From: Neoceratodus forsteri
Lineage: Eukaryota; Chordata; Ceratodontiformes; Ceratodontidae
NCBI GenBank assembly: GCA_016271365.2
Contig: CM057451.1
Location: 494,005,501-494,069,500, forward strand
Reading direction: 5' to 3'
Length of the DNA stretch: 64,000 nucleotides
The notes below the pieces were generated by a model. That model was not told the DNA's origin and made no database searches. It was given only the letters and a program-made list of their open reading frames with translations. A program made the position numbers and the translations under genes. Shown here piece after piece: positions 12,650 to 24,204 of this stretch (positions are counted from its first letter, which is position 1; every line of letters begins with the position of its first letter).

Positions 12650-13541
12650 GCAGCTATGTGCTACCTTAAGACATGACAACACTTATGATCTCTCCCAACC
12701 TGTTTTTCAAAATCCCAATTTTAGACTGGGCGGAAAACTAATTCCAGGTAACTGGATTTGTCATATGCAACATTGTGCGGTCCGAGACTTCCACAACCAA
12801 ACCCAGGATTGGTTAACCACCTCTGAGTTACTAGTGAAATTCAGCCTAACCAAAAAATGGGCATTTCAAGTTTATCAGATCTGTCATATGCTTATTGCAT
12901 ACTATGGAAACAAAGATAATTTAGATAGCCCCCATGACTGGGTCCCAACAGGTAGAATCCTGGCTTTAGCCCCACATGCTGTCTCCTCCTTGTATGCCTT
13001 TCTTTACCCGAGTATTTTCCCAACAGTGTATGGCATTCCCAATTACTGGAACAACCTATATCCTAACTCATCCTCTAGATGGCCAAACATTTGGGAAACC
13101 TGTCATAAATTCATTACACAAGATAGATTAAGATTTTTGCAAATGCAATTCCTCAATGGCATGTATTTGACTCCACATAAACTGCACAGAATGGGTAGGG
13201 CAGAGACCCCAACATGTAACAGATGCAATAACAGCTCGGGTACTTTGTTCCATTTGTTCTGGGAATGTGCCACCATCATCCCACTATGGGACCTCATTAG
13301 AACCAGGACAGCCCACCTACTTGGCTTACAGGACTACTTTACTCTGGAAGTTTGCCTGCTAGGGGATTTTACAGGTTTTCCATCTATGGTCAGAAACTAT
13401 CATATCGTGATGATTGCTATGCCAGTCAAGAAACCGGTCCTAAAACACTGGAAGGATTCTTCAACCCTTAATAACTGTATGGGAGTTTACAGAAAGAGAT
13501 GGGAAAGTCTGCATGTCTTGTTTACCTTGAAATCTCAGTGA
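9793..13541 (+). pseudogene. L1 ORF2 (endonuclease-reverse transcriptase), broken
   Basis: ORF2 nicks target DNA and copies the LINE RNA at the nick. It starts MPQSFKFCTWNVKG at 9793, with the endonuclease Asn in WNV. A TGA follows at 9853, then ETHL (catalytic Glu) and, after a frame change near 10240, GSDHSIV near 10480. The reverse transcriptase shows RPISLLNCDLKILAEF, SNQVGFMKGRSS, motif A FLDEEKAFDRV (11568-11600), a stop at 11695, a damaged motif B (a G-C-S-L-P-like run near 11750) and motif C CADDILLH (11872). The C-terminal half from 12341 has a (CA)25 run in it and ends with a cysteine-histidine motif, CNRCNNSSGTLFHLFWEC (about 13215-13270). Many stops and frameshifts: inactive. Confidence 0.88.
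12597..12646 (+). repeat. (CA)25 microsatellite inside L1 ORF2
   Basis: An unbroken CA run lying between two recognisable ORF2 blocks, so it expanded within the coding region after the element died. Confidence 0.97.
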
Positions 13542-13767
13542 CAGTCTTATTACCAGCTAACCCAGAAAAACTCAGTTGATGTTCACCAACTTTGGTATTA
13601 ATATACTACTGGCACCAGTAGAGGGGGAGGGGGTGGATGAAGAGAAAGGGGGGGAGGTGGGAGGAACTGGGGAGGTATTTTTATGTCCATGTTTGTAACC
13701 ATTTCATGTGTAACACTGATGATGTGTATTTATGAAGAAAATCAATAAACCTTAAATCAAAAAAAAA

Positions 13768-13780
13768 GGGACACTGTCAA
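13768..13780 (+). repeat. right target-site duplication of L1
   Basis: GGGACACTGTCAA directly after the A-run; partner of 7577-7589. Confidence 0.85.
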
Positions 13781-15730
13781 CCCCCTTTGACTTCAAAGTG
13801 TCTCTAGTTTAAAACTAAGCAACTACACAGTGCCAAGAATGAACCTTTATACTTCCCAAAAGAATGACTGATGTAAAAATGATGTTTACTGATTATGTTA
13901 CTAGCGTACAAGTTTTGCTGGTGCTACTGCCCAGAAAACAGGTCTGAAGAACTGTAACCCTGAACATTTAGCATCCCTAAATTAAATATCACATAGAGGA
14001 TATGCTGTGGCAACTGCAGAATTTTTTTACTTTAACTACCAGTAAGTTGTTTGTCTTTGACTTAAGTTTCAGAAAATTGGGGGGAGCTTGAAATATCTTA
14101 GCAAGGGAATGAAAATATCAAGTTGGGAATGCACTAGCCGGATGCTGTAAGATTATTTGCAAAGAAAAACCTCATTCAGCAGAAATGAACATGTTTTGGA
14201 GAGAGCACACTTAGCAGCACCAGCACAGAGAAATGCAGACTATGGGATAATGCATAAGGAGTGATGAGCGCTCCGCACAGATCATGCACATTAGCATCCT
14301 GGCAGGCTCTTTAAATGGGTCTGATTATTTTATACATGGTGGGCCTTGTTAAATCATCACAAAAACATTATGTAACTGATTAGTCTAATCACTTAAAACC
14401 ACTATTTTACTGTTTCCAAAGTCGCGACTACTGTTCGCTCTGCACCCTTCTTGATGAGCACCCCGGAGTTGTTCTGAAGGCTTTGAGCTGTCCATCTCCC
14501 CCACGCACCTTCTTGGAATGACCCCCATCTGTCCTCCCCCTTCCCGTGTCATGGAGATGGACCAGGTTTGGCAACAGCCAGTTCCCAGAAACATGTCAAT
14601 GAGCTGTGAGAAGCAGTGGGCCCCAGAGCACCAACTTGCCAGGAGTCTGTCCAGGTGAAAAGCTGCTCACAAGGTGTACAGTGAGTTGGGTGAAGAAAAT
14701 GTCCCAGGACATGTGTAGTATGTTTGTGGCAGAGATCATCTCATGTTGGCAGGTCCCCACCATCACCCACTTCTGCTTCCTCTTCAGGATTGCCTTCCAG
14801 TTGCCACACTTTGAGATCGAGGTGCACCAGAGACCAGGAGGGAGGGCAGGCAAGGTCGAGGGCGGGGGGGAGGTTCCTACCCCATGTCTGTTTCTTCTTA
14901 ACTTGAGTTCATCATCTCCGTGTTTGTTGCTAGCAGGCAGCAGCCCCCGGGAGCTGCAGGTTTGTTGGAACAGTTCCCACGACTTATGTTTCAGGTTTGG
15001 CTGTAGAGCTACTGTTTGTTGTGCTATTCATTCATTACATTAGGTCTCCATCAAGGCTTTTAAAGTACATTTGAATTAAACTCAATAATCATCCCGTGAT
15101 CTGTTACTATCGATAGCTAATAGCTTTTTTGGGGGGGGACGGATGGGAGGATCATAGTAATCGAGCGGGTACATTGCTTAACAAGCCTGGAAAAGTTGAT
15201 GGATGTTTCAGATTGTTGTTGCTTTTCCTACTGAGCATTATTTTGCTAATATTTTATTAAAGTAAAACAAGTAAGAACATTACATGCAAAAATAAAAAAA
15301 TGTGCTGTGGAAAGAGTGCATTGACTGTGCAGAGTGCTTCACAGACACAGAGGTGACTGTGTGGCAACTCCAACATGTTGTTCGGTTGGAAGAAATGTGA
15401 TGAGTCCTTTTTCTGTAGCAAGAGAACTGCAGAGCTACACCCACTGCAGCCCCAAAAAGGTAACATGAAAGTTTCCTGTCAAGACTTCCTGTCATGACAG
15501 GACAACTTTCTACCTGTATGAATTGTTCTTAGCTAAATTTACTTCTCATATAATGTACTATTCCAACTCCACACCACCATGGAGTACCACTCAGGAGAGT
15601 TACCATCTTAAAAAGAAATTTGAAAAAAAATTTAAATCTCTGCCAGGATTTGAACCACATCGCTTGCAGAAAATATAATACACTGTGTACCTGCCTGAAT
15701 TCAAACCACTGCTCCTTTGCCTGGTAAGCA
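13781..15730. other. no recognised gene
   Basis: About 2 kb without a supported gene or named repeat. Short open frames exist on both strands between 14380 and 15040, but none shows a motif I recognise. Notable only for poly-A/T tracts and a G-run at 15131. It may be unique sequence or unrecognised old repeat. Confidence 0.5.
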
Positions 15731-17035
15731 AAACATAGAAACATAGATTTTGTTGTCAGAAAAGGAAATTTAGGCCCATCGAGTCTGCCTCTTGTCCCTT
15801 CCTATTCTGTCATGACTGAACCAAGTTGGTCAAAGGTGTTACTCCCTTCCCTGTTTCTCTACACAGTATGCCCCATGTCTATCCCATGCATGCTTGAAGC
15901 CCGCCACAGTATTTTCCCCCACTACCTCCTCTGGCAGACTGTTCCAGTCATCTACTACCCTTTCCATGAAGAAGTATTTTCACACATCTCTCTTAAACTT
16001 CCTCATCTTAGCTTCATTGCATACTCCTCTTGCTTTAGTGCCTTTATTTCTTTTAAATAGACCTTCCCTTGCACCTTGTTCATGCCTCTGAGGTACTTGT
16101 AGATTTCAATCACATCCCCTCTCGCTCTCCTCTCTTTCAGGGAGTACATGTTGAGTTCCTGCAGCCTTTCCTCATATGGCTTCTGGTGCTACCCCCTCAC
16201 CATTTTGGCTGCCCTCCTTTTTACTGCTTCCATACTTTCAATGTCCTTGTGGAGGTGCATCCTCCAGAACTGGACACAGTACTCCAGGTGGGGATTCACC
16301 AGTGAGCGACAGAACTGCAGCACCACCTCCCTCCTCCTCCTAGAAATCCCTCTCCCAATGCACCCCAGCATTCTGCTAGACTTTCCCACTGCTTTGTCAC
16401 ACTGAGGTAATCCGATATGATGACCCCATAGTCACCTTTTTGTTTGGTGACTGTAAGGTCCACTATCCTCCCCCCCCATCTTATACACAGCCCTGGGTTC
16501 TTCAGCCCTAAGTGCATAATTTATGCATTTTTTGGCATTGAAACACAGCAGCCACCCTGTAGAGGATTCCTCTAGTTTTCTCAGATTCCTTTGCATTCTC
16601 TTCACCCCTTCCAGAGTGTCAACATTCTTGCAGATTTTTGTATCATCCACAAAGAAACATACTTTACCCTCATGCTCCTCTGCAATGTCACTTATGAAGA
16701 CATTGAAGAAAACCAGTCCCAGCACCAAACCCTGTGGCACCCCACTAGTCAATCTTCTGTTGCCTGAGTGGCTATCATTTACTACCACTCTTTGCCTCCT
16801 ATACCTTGGCCAGTTTGATACCCATCTTTTCACTTTCTCTCCCACCCCCAGGCTGCTTAGCTTCTTAACTAACCTCCTGTGTGGCACAGTGTCAAAAGCC
16901 TTACTGAAGTTCAGATAGGCCACATTCACTGCTCTCCCTTGATTCACCTCCCTGGTAACTCAGTTAAAGAAATCTATGAGATTAGTTTGGCATGACCAAC
17001 CTCCTGTGAAACCATGCTGCTGGTAGTCCTGCAAT
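15731..17035 (-). mobile_element. CR1-group LINE A, 5'-truncated, broken ORF2
   Basis: The 3' end lies at 15731, where the minus strand ends in TCTATGTTTCTATG, the tail shared by the CR1-group copies in this window. Reading down from 17035: HGFTGG, then FFN-stop-VTREV, motif A VAYLNFSKAFDTVPHRRL, TSGVPQGLVLGLVFFNVF (motif B), motif C FVDDTKIC in place of FADD, and the C-terminal part with LVNPHLEYCVQFWR. The endonuclease and ORF1 are missing, so the insertion is 5'-truncated. There are several frameshifts after 16430. It lies in the same orientation as LINE B, 174 bp away. Confidence 0.85.
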
Positions 17036-17549
17036 AAACACAGATTCAATGTGCCACTGAGCTGTGAGGAAGAGAATTGCAGTTTCTGTGTAGAGGTTAA
17101 GTCACAGCAGGTGACCTGGGGCTAGATTCACAAAAAGTACAAAGCACAACATAAAATTTTGTGTTGCACTTTGTGTTTGCCCAAGTTCCAATCGATGACC
17201 ATGTGCTATACATAGATACATAGATACATAGACACTATCAACAGATAAAGGTCTATAGCCCACCTAGTCTGCCCATTTGAGCTTGTAAGTTCACTTTATG
17301 TTTTCCTAGAAGTCTGTTGCCCCTTACTTACGACCTCCAGAATTCCCTTATGTCTATCCCATGCACTCTTAAATCCCGTGATTGTTTCAGCCGCCACTAC
17401 TTCCTCTGGCAGGGTGTTCCACTTGTCCACCACTCATTCTGTGAAGAAATTCTTCCTCACATTTCTTCTGAATCGCCCTCCCTCCAGCACCATCCCGTGC
17501 CTCTAGTCCTGGAACATCTTTTCACTGGAAAATAGTGTATTCCTGCAAC

Positions 17550-20071
17550 TCATTCCTCCCTGTAAAGTACTTTGTATCTCTTCATATCCCCTCTCTCCCT
17601 CTTCTCTCCTCCAGGGAGTACATGATTCAAGTCCTTCAACCTGTCCTCATAGGACATGTGATGCAATCCATGTACCATCTTTGTTGCCTCCTCTGAACCT
17701 TCTTCTACCCTGTCTATGTCCTTACGTAGGTATGGTCTCCAGAACTGTACACTGTACCCAGGTGGGGCCTCATTAGTGTCTTGTATAGTGGAATTATGAC
17801 CTCCTTTTCCTGCTGGTGATGCCCTGCCTATGCATCCCAGCATCTTATTTGCTTTACCTGCTGCCTTGTCGCACTGTTTCCCTACCTTGAGGTTGTCAGA
17901 GATGATAACCCCAAGATCCCTTTCCTGCTTGGTGATTGCTATATCCTCAACCCCCAACTGATAAGTTGTTCCAGGGTTTTTGTGCCCCATATGCATTATC
18001 TTGCACTTCTTTGCATTGAATTTCAACTGCCAAACCATTGACCATTCTTCAAGTTTCTGCAGGTCCCTCCTCTGTCTGCCTACACCCTCTTGTGTGTCCA
18101 CTCTGTTACAGAGCTTCGTGTCATCAGTGAACAGGGAAATTCTGCCTTCTAGGTCCTGTGCAATGTGACTGATGAAGACATTGAATACAACCGGTCCCAG
18201 CACAGATCCCTGTGTACCCCACTGGTCAGTCTTCCCTCGGTGGAGTAACAGCCATTTACCACCATCCTCTGTGTCCTGCCACCCAGCCAAATACCTACCC
18301 ACTGCACTATTGTCCTGCCCACTCCCATATTCCTCAGTTTGTTTAATAGCCTTCTATGTGGCACAGAGTCAAAGGCCTTGCTGAAGTCCAGATAGGCCAC
18401 ATCCACTGCCCTCCCCTAATCCACCTCCCTTGTCACCCAGTCAAAAAATTCAATGAGGTTGGTCTGAGATGACCTCCCCCTGATGAAACCATTCTGCCTT
18501 GATTCCTGCAGTCCTTTGGCAACCACATGTTCCACCAATCTCTCCTTCAGTAGTGCTTCCATGAGCTTCCCCACTACTGAAGTGAGGCTGACTGGTCTGC
18601 AGTTCCCTGCTTCCTCTTTGATCTCGCTTTTGTAAAAGTGGACTACATCTGCTGTCCTCCAGTCTTTGGGTACCTCCCCTGTTTCCAGTGATTGGCTAAA
18701 CAGGATTGCCAGAGGTTCAGCCACCAGCTCTCTTAGTTCTTTTAGGACTCTGGGGTGCACCCCATCTAGCCCCATTGCTTTATCAACTCTTATTCCTTCC
18801 AGTTCCTTCAGGACCCTTTCCAGTGTAAAGGGACTTGTGTCCATTTCTGTGCAATTCCCACCCCTTGTACTCTCTTCAGGCCCATTACCCTCCTCTTCCT
18901 CAATAAAGACTGAGCAGAAATACCTGTTCAGTATGTCAGCTTTACTGTTGTCATCCTCCACGTGGCCCCATCCTCCCCTTTCAGTCTCACTATCCCTCCC
19001 TTTGTCTTTCTTTTTTTCACTTATGTACCTGTAAAAGGTTTTGTCCCCTCTACCCACTGATTTTGTGATGTGCTCCTCTGTCTGAGCTTTGGCTTCCCTT
19101 ACTGACCTCCCTGCCTCCCTTTGCTTCTCCTGGTACTTCTCCCTATCCTCTTCTGCCTGCATCTTTTTGTATTGCATGAATACAATCTTTTTGGCGTTCA
19201 CTTTCTCCGCTACCTCCATGGAAAACCATAATGGTCTCCTCTTCCTTTTCCCTTTGCTAGCCTGCTTAATGCATAATTCTGTTGCTCTTGTAATCCTGAT
19301 TTTAAATATCGCCTACTGTTCCTCAGCCTGATTCCCTCCCCATTTCATTAATGCCTCTTTCAAGCATCTCCCCATTTTCCCAAAATCTGCCCCCCTAAAA
19401 TCCTGGATATGTGTTTTTGTGCAGTTTGGTTCTGCTCCTTCTGTGATTTCAAACCACAGTGACTGGTGGTCACTGTTCTCCAGGTGCTCCCCCACTGTTA
19501 CCCCCATCACACTGTCCCCATTTGTGAGTATGAGGTTCAGTATTGCCTTCTGCTGAGTTGGTTCCATGACCAGTTGCTTGAGGAAGGCATCTTGAAGGGA
19601 GTCAAGGATAAATCTGCTCCTGGTTGATGCTGCTGCTGGGAGGCTCCAGTCCATGTCTGGAATATCGAGGTCTTCAACCAGCACCACCTCACCCTTGTCT
19701 GCCATCCTTTGGATGGCTAGCAGCAGCTCCTTATCTGTTTCTTCCTCCTGGGCTGGTGGTCTGTAGACCACCCCTGTGCAGATGGCTGACCCCATTTTCA
19801 TTTCCAGCTTAACCCACATTATTTCTACCCCATTTTGTTCCTCATGGATCTCTGTGGCCTTTATGTCATCTTTCTCATAAAGAGCCACTCCTCCTCCCTT
19901 GCTGCCTGCCCTGTCTCTTCTGAATATGTTGTAGCCAGGTATGGCCATCTCCCAGTCGTGGTTTTCATTACACCAGATCTCTGTGATGGCCACAATGTCC
20001 AGGTCCAACTGCACCATGACAGCCTCTAGATCCTCCATCTTGTTGCTGAGGCTCCCAGTATTGGCACCCAT
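17550..20071 (-). pseudogene. LINE B ORF2 (AP endonuclease and reverse transcriptase)
   Basis: The endonuclease is open over 252 codons (20071-19313): IVAITEIWC holds the catalytic Glu, GGVALYEKDD and TGVVYRPPAQEE follow, then DMDWSLP, and SDHQSLWFE is the terminal SDH motif. The next block (19219-18416) carries DKAMGLDGVHPRVLKEL, NCRPVSLTSVVGKLMEALL and NGFIRGRSSQTNLIEFFDW. Motif A is VAYLDFSKAFDSVPHRRLL. Motif B follows a frame change near 18230. Motif C reads FTDDTKLC instead of FADD. The rest to 17550 matches the CR1 C-terminal region (YEDRLKDLNHVLPGGEKRER). Stops lie between 19313 and 19219 and between the 18416 and 18406 blocks. ORF2 is broken, but the endonuclease is intact. Confidence 0.88.
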
Positions 20072-20099
20072 GACTTTCCATGATTAGAACTCCCTGAAC

Positions 20100-21023
20100 C
20101 ATTTAGCTGTTCTACTCCAGCCCCCTCCCTGGTTGCCCTTTATCCCTGGTTCTTCCTGCTGTCTGCATTTCTGTTGAATTTTGCTCCCTTTCTGCCTATC
20201 TACTTCTTGGGTGCTTATCTCCATCTTTTGTGCACTTCTTTGTAGAGATATCCACTCATCCTGTTCACTGGTTCCACTGCTAGCTGTGGGGGGTAGGCAA
20301 TTAGGTACCCACCTTGCTGGCCTGCCACCACCACTTGGCTAGTTTAAAGGCTTGTCCATGTAGTATTTAAACTTATTTTTGAGTGCTTGGATTCCCCTAC
20401 AGGATGTATACAGGCCATCAGGCTTGAACAAGACTCCATCCCTCCAGGTGGGTCCCCAGTCACCAATGAATCCAAACCCTTCCTCACAGTACCAGGTCTT
20501 CAACCATGAGTTAAAGTTCCTGGTGCCCCCCCATACACTCTCCTATGCCTCTCACAGGTAATACTTCCGAGAAGGTGACAGAAGTAGCTACTTGCTTGAA
20601 ACCCTCCCCATTTCCTAAACTCTTCCTGAACTTCCTTAGGCTCCCCTTTGCTAGGTCATTAGTACCTAGGTGGATAATGACATCCATCTCACCCTCTCAT
20701 CTTGCTTTCCCAACAATCCCCAGGATCTTCCTCCCATCCCTCCATGCTGTGGCACCTGGTAGGCACCTCATCTCCCTGTCCTCCCCCTCTTGTGTTCCTA
20801 GCTGGATCCCTCTTATGATACAGTCCTCCACCAAGATTCAGTTCCTCTTCCTCTGTGGTCCACTGCTCTCCCTACTGAGGTCATCTCCTTGACTGACCTC
20901 CACATTCTTCCCTTCCACTTCTCTGGGTACGTCTGTTTGGTTGTCCCAGTTTGCCAGTGCAGCATATGAGTTCTGGAGTGAAATAGGATCTGGAATGTGC
21001 CTTTTCCTGACCACCCTAACCAT
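20100..21023 (-). pseudogene. LINE B ORF1 remnant with esterase-like domain
   Basis: CR1-type ORF1 proteins often end in an SGNH-like esterase domain. Translating the minus strand down from 21023 gives scattered but ordered pieces of one: RCLPGAT with IIHLGTNDLAKGSLRKF after it (the G-N-D block of SGNH esterases, near 20670), then a stretch with PDGLYIL and LHGQAFKLA near 20350. Between 20340 and 20071 the frame is full of stops, as expected for the spacer before ORF2. Several stops also interrupt the domain itself. Function of the domain in retrotransposition is not settled. The part upstream of 21023 is not readable as protein. Confidence 0.65.
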
Positions 21024-21559
21024 CCCCTAGCCCACTGTCATCCAAGTGCTCCTCATTCTTTGCATCCTTTGAAGCAGCGTCGTTGGACTGGGTGGTCTCT
21101 GGATAGCGGTGAAGGTACTCCTGACCCAGTTTACTTCTGCTTTCAGTCTGGCTACCTCATCCCACAATCCAGAAAAATGACTGCAGATAGGGCATCACCT
21201 CAGCGTCCAGAAGGTCTGCCTGAATATGGCTGCCCTACAGCCACTACATTGCACCACTCCCCACATTATACTGCACTTATACTGCTATTCCTGTACTTGT
21301 CTGTTACTGAAGCTTTCCTATTTCAATCTTTATTTATTTACTGTCCTAAAAATCCTGCCACCGATCCTCGGATACTGTTCTTTAAAGAAGGTAAACAAAA
21401 ACAAAAATCAAAACAAAAAAAATAAGTCAAAACACTTGTGCCGAGGGTGGGCTTCCTCCCTCTTATTCCCCCTCCTACTCTACAACCCCTGCTATTTCCT
21501 GTGCTTAGCTCCTATCAATCAGATTTAACAGGGCATATAATTAAGAGTGCAGGGCGGGG

Positions 21560-22135
21560 GCTAAAATTTGCAACAAGTGAAGACAGCAAAGGAAAACATC
21601 ACCACTACAAACACACCAAACTAGGTTTAAAATTTTCAACAGGCCAAAAATAATTCTGAGTAAAGAAGCAAGGAAATAATAGTGCCACGAAAAGCCCACA
21701 AATCTAAGTTTAAAACAAAAACAGTAATCAACAGTTACTGCACTGCACTGAAATGAATCTGGATCCTTCCCCTTCTGGCTTCTTCTGAGAAAACAAAACT
21801 CAACTTGCTACCCCAAATCTGACTTAGCCCCTTCTCCAGTTATCACGTAGCTGAGGTCAGAGGTCAGACAATTAGCACCCCTCTCCCAAACTACAGGGCA
21901 AGTCAGACAAGACAAAATTTGCAGCAAGTAAAGAAAGCAAAAAAAAACACCACCACTATAAGCACACCAAACTAGGTTTTACATTTTCAACAACCTAAAA
22001 ACAATTCTAAGCAAAGAAGTAACAGTGCCACTGAAAGCCCACAAATCTAAGTTTAAAACAGAAACAGCAATCAGCAGTTACTGCACTACACTGAAATGAA
22101 TCTGAATCCTTCCCTTTCTGGCTTCTTCTGAGCCT
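21560..22135 (-). repeat. duplicated 5' block of LINE B, 351-bp period
   Basis: About 230 bp beginning AAAATTTGCAACAAG (21563) recurs beginning AAAATTTGCAGCAAG (21914), and both end in TTCTGGCTTCTTCTGAG (about 21792 and 22133). On the minus strand they lie upstream of ORF1, where LINEs such as mouse L1 keep tandem promoter monomers. That role is inference. Confidence 0.75.
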
Positions 22136-22204
22136 ATATACAGTAAGCACTCATTGACAGCTCAGTTGGTGGCTGGCTATGGTGGAGAGTGGAGGACTGT
22201 GCTG

Positions 22205-22700
22205 GTCACTGGTTTGGGGTCAGGATGGGGAGCGATGTGGTGGGACACTACCTGTTGGGGTGGTGGTGGTGGACCACTAGACACCAAGGAATGGTATTGA
22301 TTTATAGTATAGGGGATCTGGATGGGAAGGTACCACTGGAGACCAGAGCATACTGATGACAGATTGGGCATGGGTGCAGGTGGGGGGAGGGACCACTGGA
22401 CACCAAGGAAATACACATATTACCTACTGGGCTGGCAATCAATGGGGGGACCACTAGCACCAGGGAAATCTATATTTGAATCATTAGACTGGTAATTGCG
22501 GGGGGGGGACCATTGCCACCAGGGAAACTTATTTTCTTCTATTAGTCCAGCGATTGGAGGAGAATTGGACAACTGCCACCAGGGAAACATACTGTTTGTC
22601 TATTGGGCCAGCAATTGGTGATCATCTGGGGGAACACTAGCACCAGAGAAATATTCTAGTTTTACACTCGGGTCAACAATTTGTGGGAGGCCACTGCAGT
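22205..22700 (+). repeat. ~60-bp minisatellite
   Basis: About eight degenerate units of 58-64 bp. Each has a core like GACCACTAGCACCAGGGAAA followed by an AT-rich stretch and GGGCCAGCAATTGG. Core starts near 22273, 22331, 22391, 22449, 22509, 22569, 22633 and 22690. It abuts the 5' end assigned to LINE B, so it might be part of that element's promoter region or an independent satellite. Confidence 0.85.
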
Positions 22701-24204
22701 ACCTCCGTCAACCACTAGAATTGTGCGGGATAAGGCACGGTCTTAGTCACTGGCAGTTGCTCTGGACAAGGAGACCACACAAGAGGACCTTGCATAGAGC
22801 AATTGCTTTGTGAATTGGACAGTGCCAATATTTCTGTCCCCTCTCCCCATTTGCTTTGTAGCCCCCTCTCACACTTTGCCATGGCGCAGACCCAGTTTGA
22901 GTGTGAAAACTGGGCTTTTATGAATGGCAACTCAGCATAAAACCCAGTTTTCTCATGCAAAACGGGTTTGTGCTGGGGCAAAGTTTTGAGAATCCTGGCC
23001 CTGGATTCTTATCCCAGCAGGGGATTATACATTATAACCTATGGAAAAGATGATGTAGTCCTTTTGCTGAAACCTTATTACTGACACTATTAATGATATC
23101 ATGCATCTGACTCACTCAGCATGACTATAACCTTAAACTTGACTAAGTTCAAAAAAGAACACACATGACAGCGTGAGATGCTTCGCTAGCTACACTTTCT
23201 CTGGCACCTAAAAACTAGGGATGGGCCAAAATGGTTTGAAATAAAAGAACCCCCTCTACAACCTATCTGGGTCTAAAATCCCTACAACAATTAGTTCAGG
23301 ATTATGAGGATTGAGGATGCCCAAGAAATTGAAATGCAGGAACCCGAGTTCATTCCTAGAAATGAAATTCCTGAGATACAGTGGGACAACTTTATCAGCC
23401 ATGTGCCACTGGTGCACTGAGAAGGCAACAGGTTACATTCAGTCTGCTATCTGTTCTGCCCTTTACCTGCACTGGTCTCTGACTACCAACCTACTCAGGA
23501 AGTCATTCCTTTTCTACTAATGTGTTCCTGTACACAGTTATCCATAAGTAAAGGTGCAAACTCCCCCTAGCGGACCATCTAATTTACTGTATTGTAATTA
23601 AAGTTTTCAGATTTTTTTATTCAAAATAGGAAAAAGTGACAGTTAGTCAATTAAACTAATGCTCATTTTCAATGGCATCCTGAAATGTTTCAATAAAATT
23701 GTATAAGAACATATTATATTCCATCACCCTGTCACCAAGTAAATAAAATGTATTAACTTTTTACACACATATGACAAGGCACAAGTAACAATACAGCATT
23801 TATGTATTTATTTATGCATGTATGCATGTACGTATGTATGTATGTATGTGTTTATGTATTTGTTTACCGGATAGGTACACTGATCCTATGGACTCCTGCT
23901 GAGACAGAGAGAGAAAGCAGCCAAAGCTTTCTTAAATCAAGAAGGTTATTTTCTAGACTACACTGAATTGAATTATTACTTTTTGGACCTGTGTAAGTAA
24001 CTAGTATTGATTCTGTTTTTGGGGTTGACTTTTCTTAGTTTAACTTTAATTTGTCAGGGAGGAGCTATAGCTGGGAGATATTTGCAGTCATTTGTGACTA
24101 GACCTGTTTCTTAACCTCTGTGAAATAGGTGTCTGAAAGGAAGGAAGGCACTCCCTGGGGTGGAGGGTCAGAGTTGTAGTTGATTATTTCTGGAGGGTAT
24201 AGGT
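22701..24204. other. no recognised gene; possible MITE end
   Basis: No supported gene. Near 22985-23000 the reverse complement reads GGGCCAGGATTCTCAAAACT, which resembles the end of a small DNA element, but I found no partner. 23801-23867 is a TATG/TATT-type microsatellite. The rest is AT-rich with no motif. Confidence 0.45.
23801..23867 (+). repeat. (TATG)n-like microsatellite
   Basis: Repeats of TATG, GTAT and TTTA in an interrupted run. Confidence 0.9.

Larger units (their letters stand above)
7590..13767 (+). mobile_element. Tx1-like L1 LINE, full length by its flanks
   Basis: A 6.2-kb non-LTR retrotransposon bounded by 13-bp target duplications and ending in an A-rich tail (AATAAACC signal at 13744, then a run of A). 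It has the L1 order: short 5' UTR (7590-7745), ORF1 with coiled coil and RNA-binding domain, a long spacer, then ORF2 with an AP-type endonuclease, reverse transcriptase and a C-terminal cysteine motif. ORF1 is open; ORF2 is broken many times. The duplications differ at one of 13 bases, so the insertion is old but not ancient. A related but different L1 lies on the minus strand at 51866-62658. Confidence 0.88.
17209..22140 (-). mobile_element. CR1-group LINE B, near full length
   Basis: The most complete CR1-group LINE here. The 3' end at 17209 has an imperfect TCTATGTATC-type tail. Going upstream on the minus strand: ORF2 reverse transcriptase and endonuclease (17550-20071), remains of an ORF1 with an esterase-like domain (20100-21023), and then a 5' region with two copies of a ~230-bp block spaced 351 bp apart (21560-22135). 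The assigned 5' limit of 22140 is where the second block ends and is an inference. Lesions are few enough that domain order is plain. Confidence 0.8.

Noticed and set aside
14380..15040. Possible host exon or MYB-like gene on either strand
   Set aside because: Open frames are short, with no recognisable domain and no splice-supported continuation.
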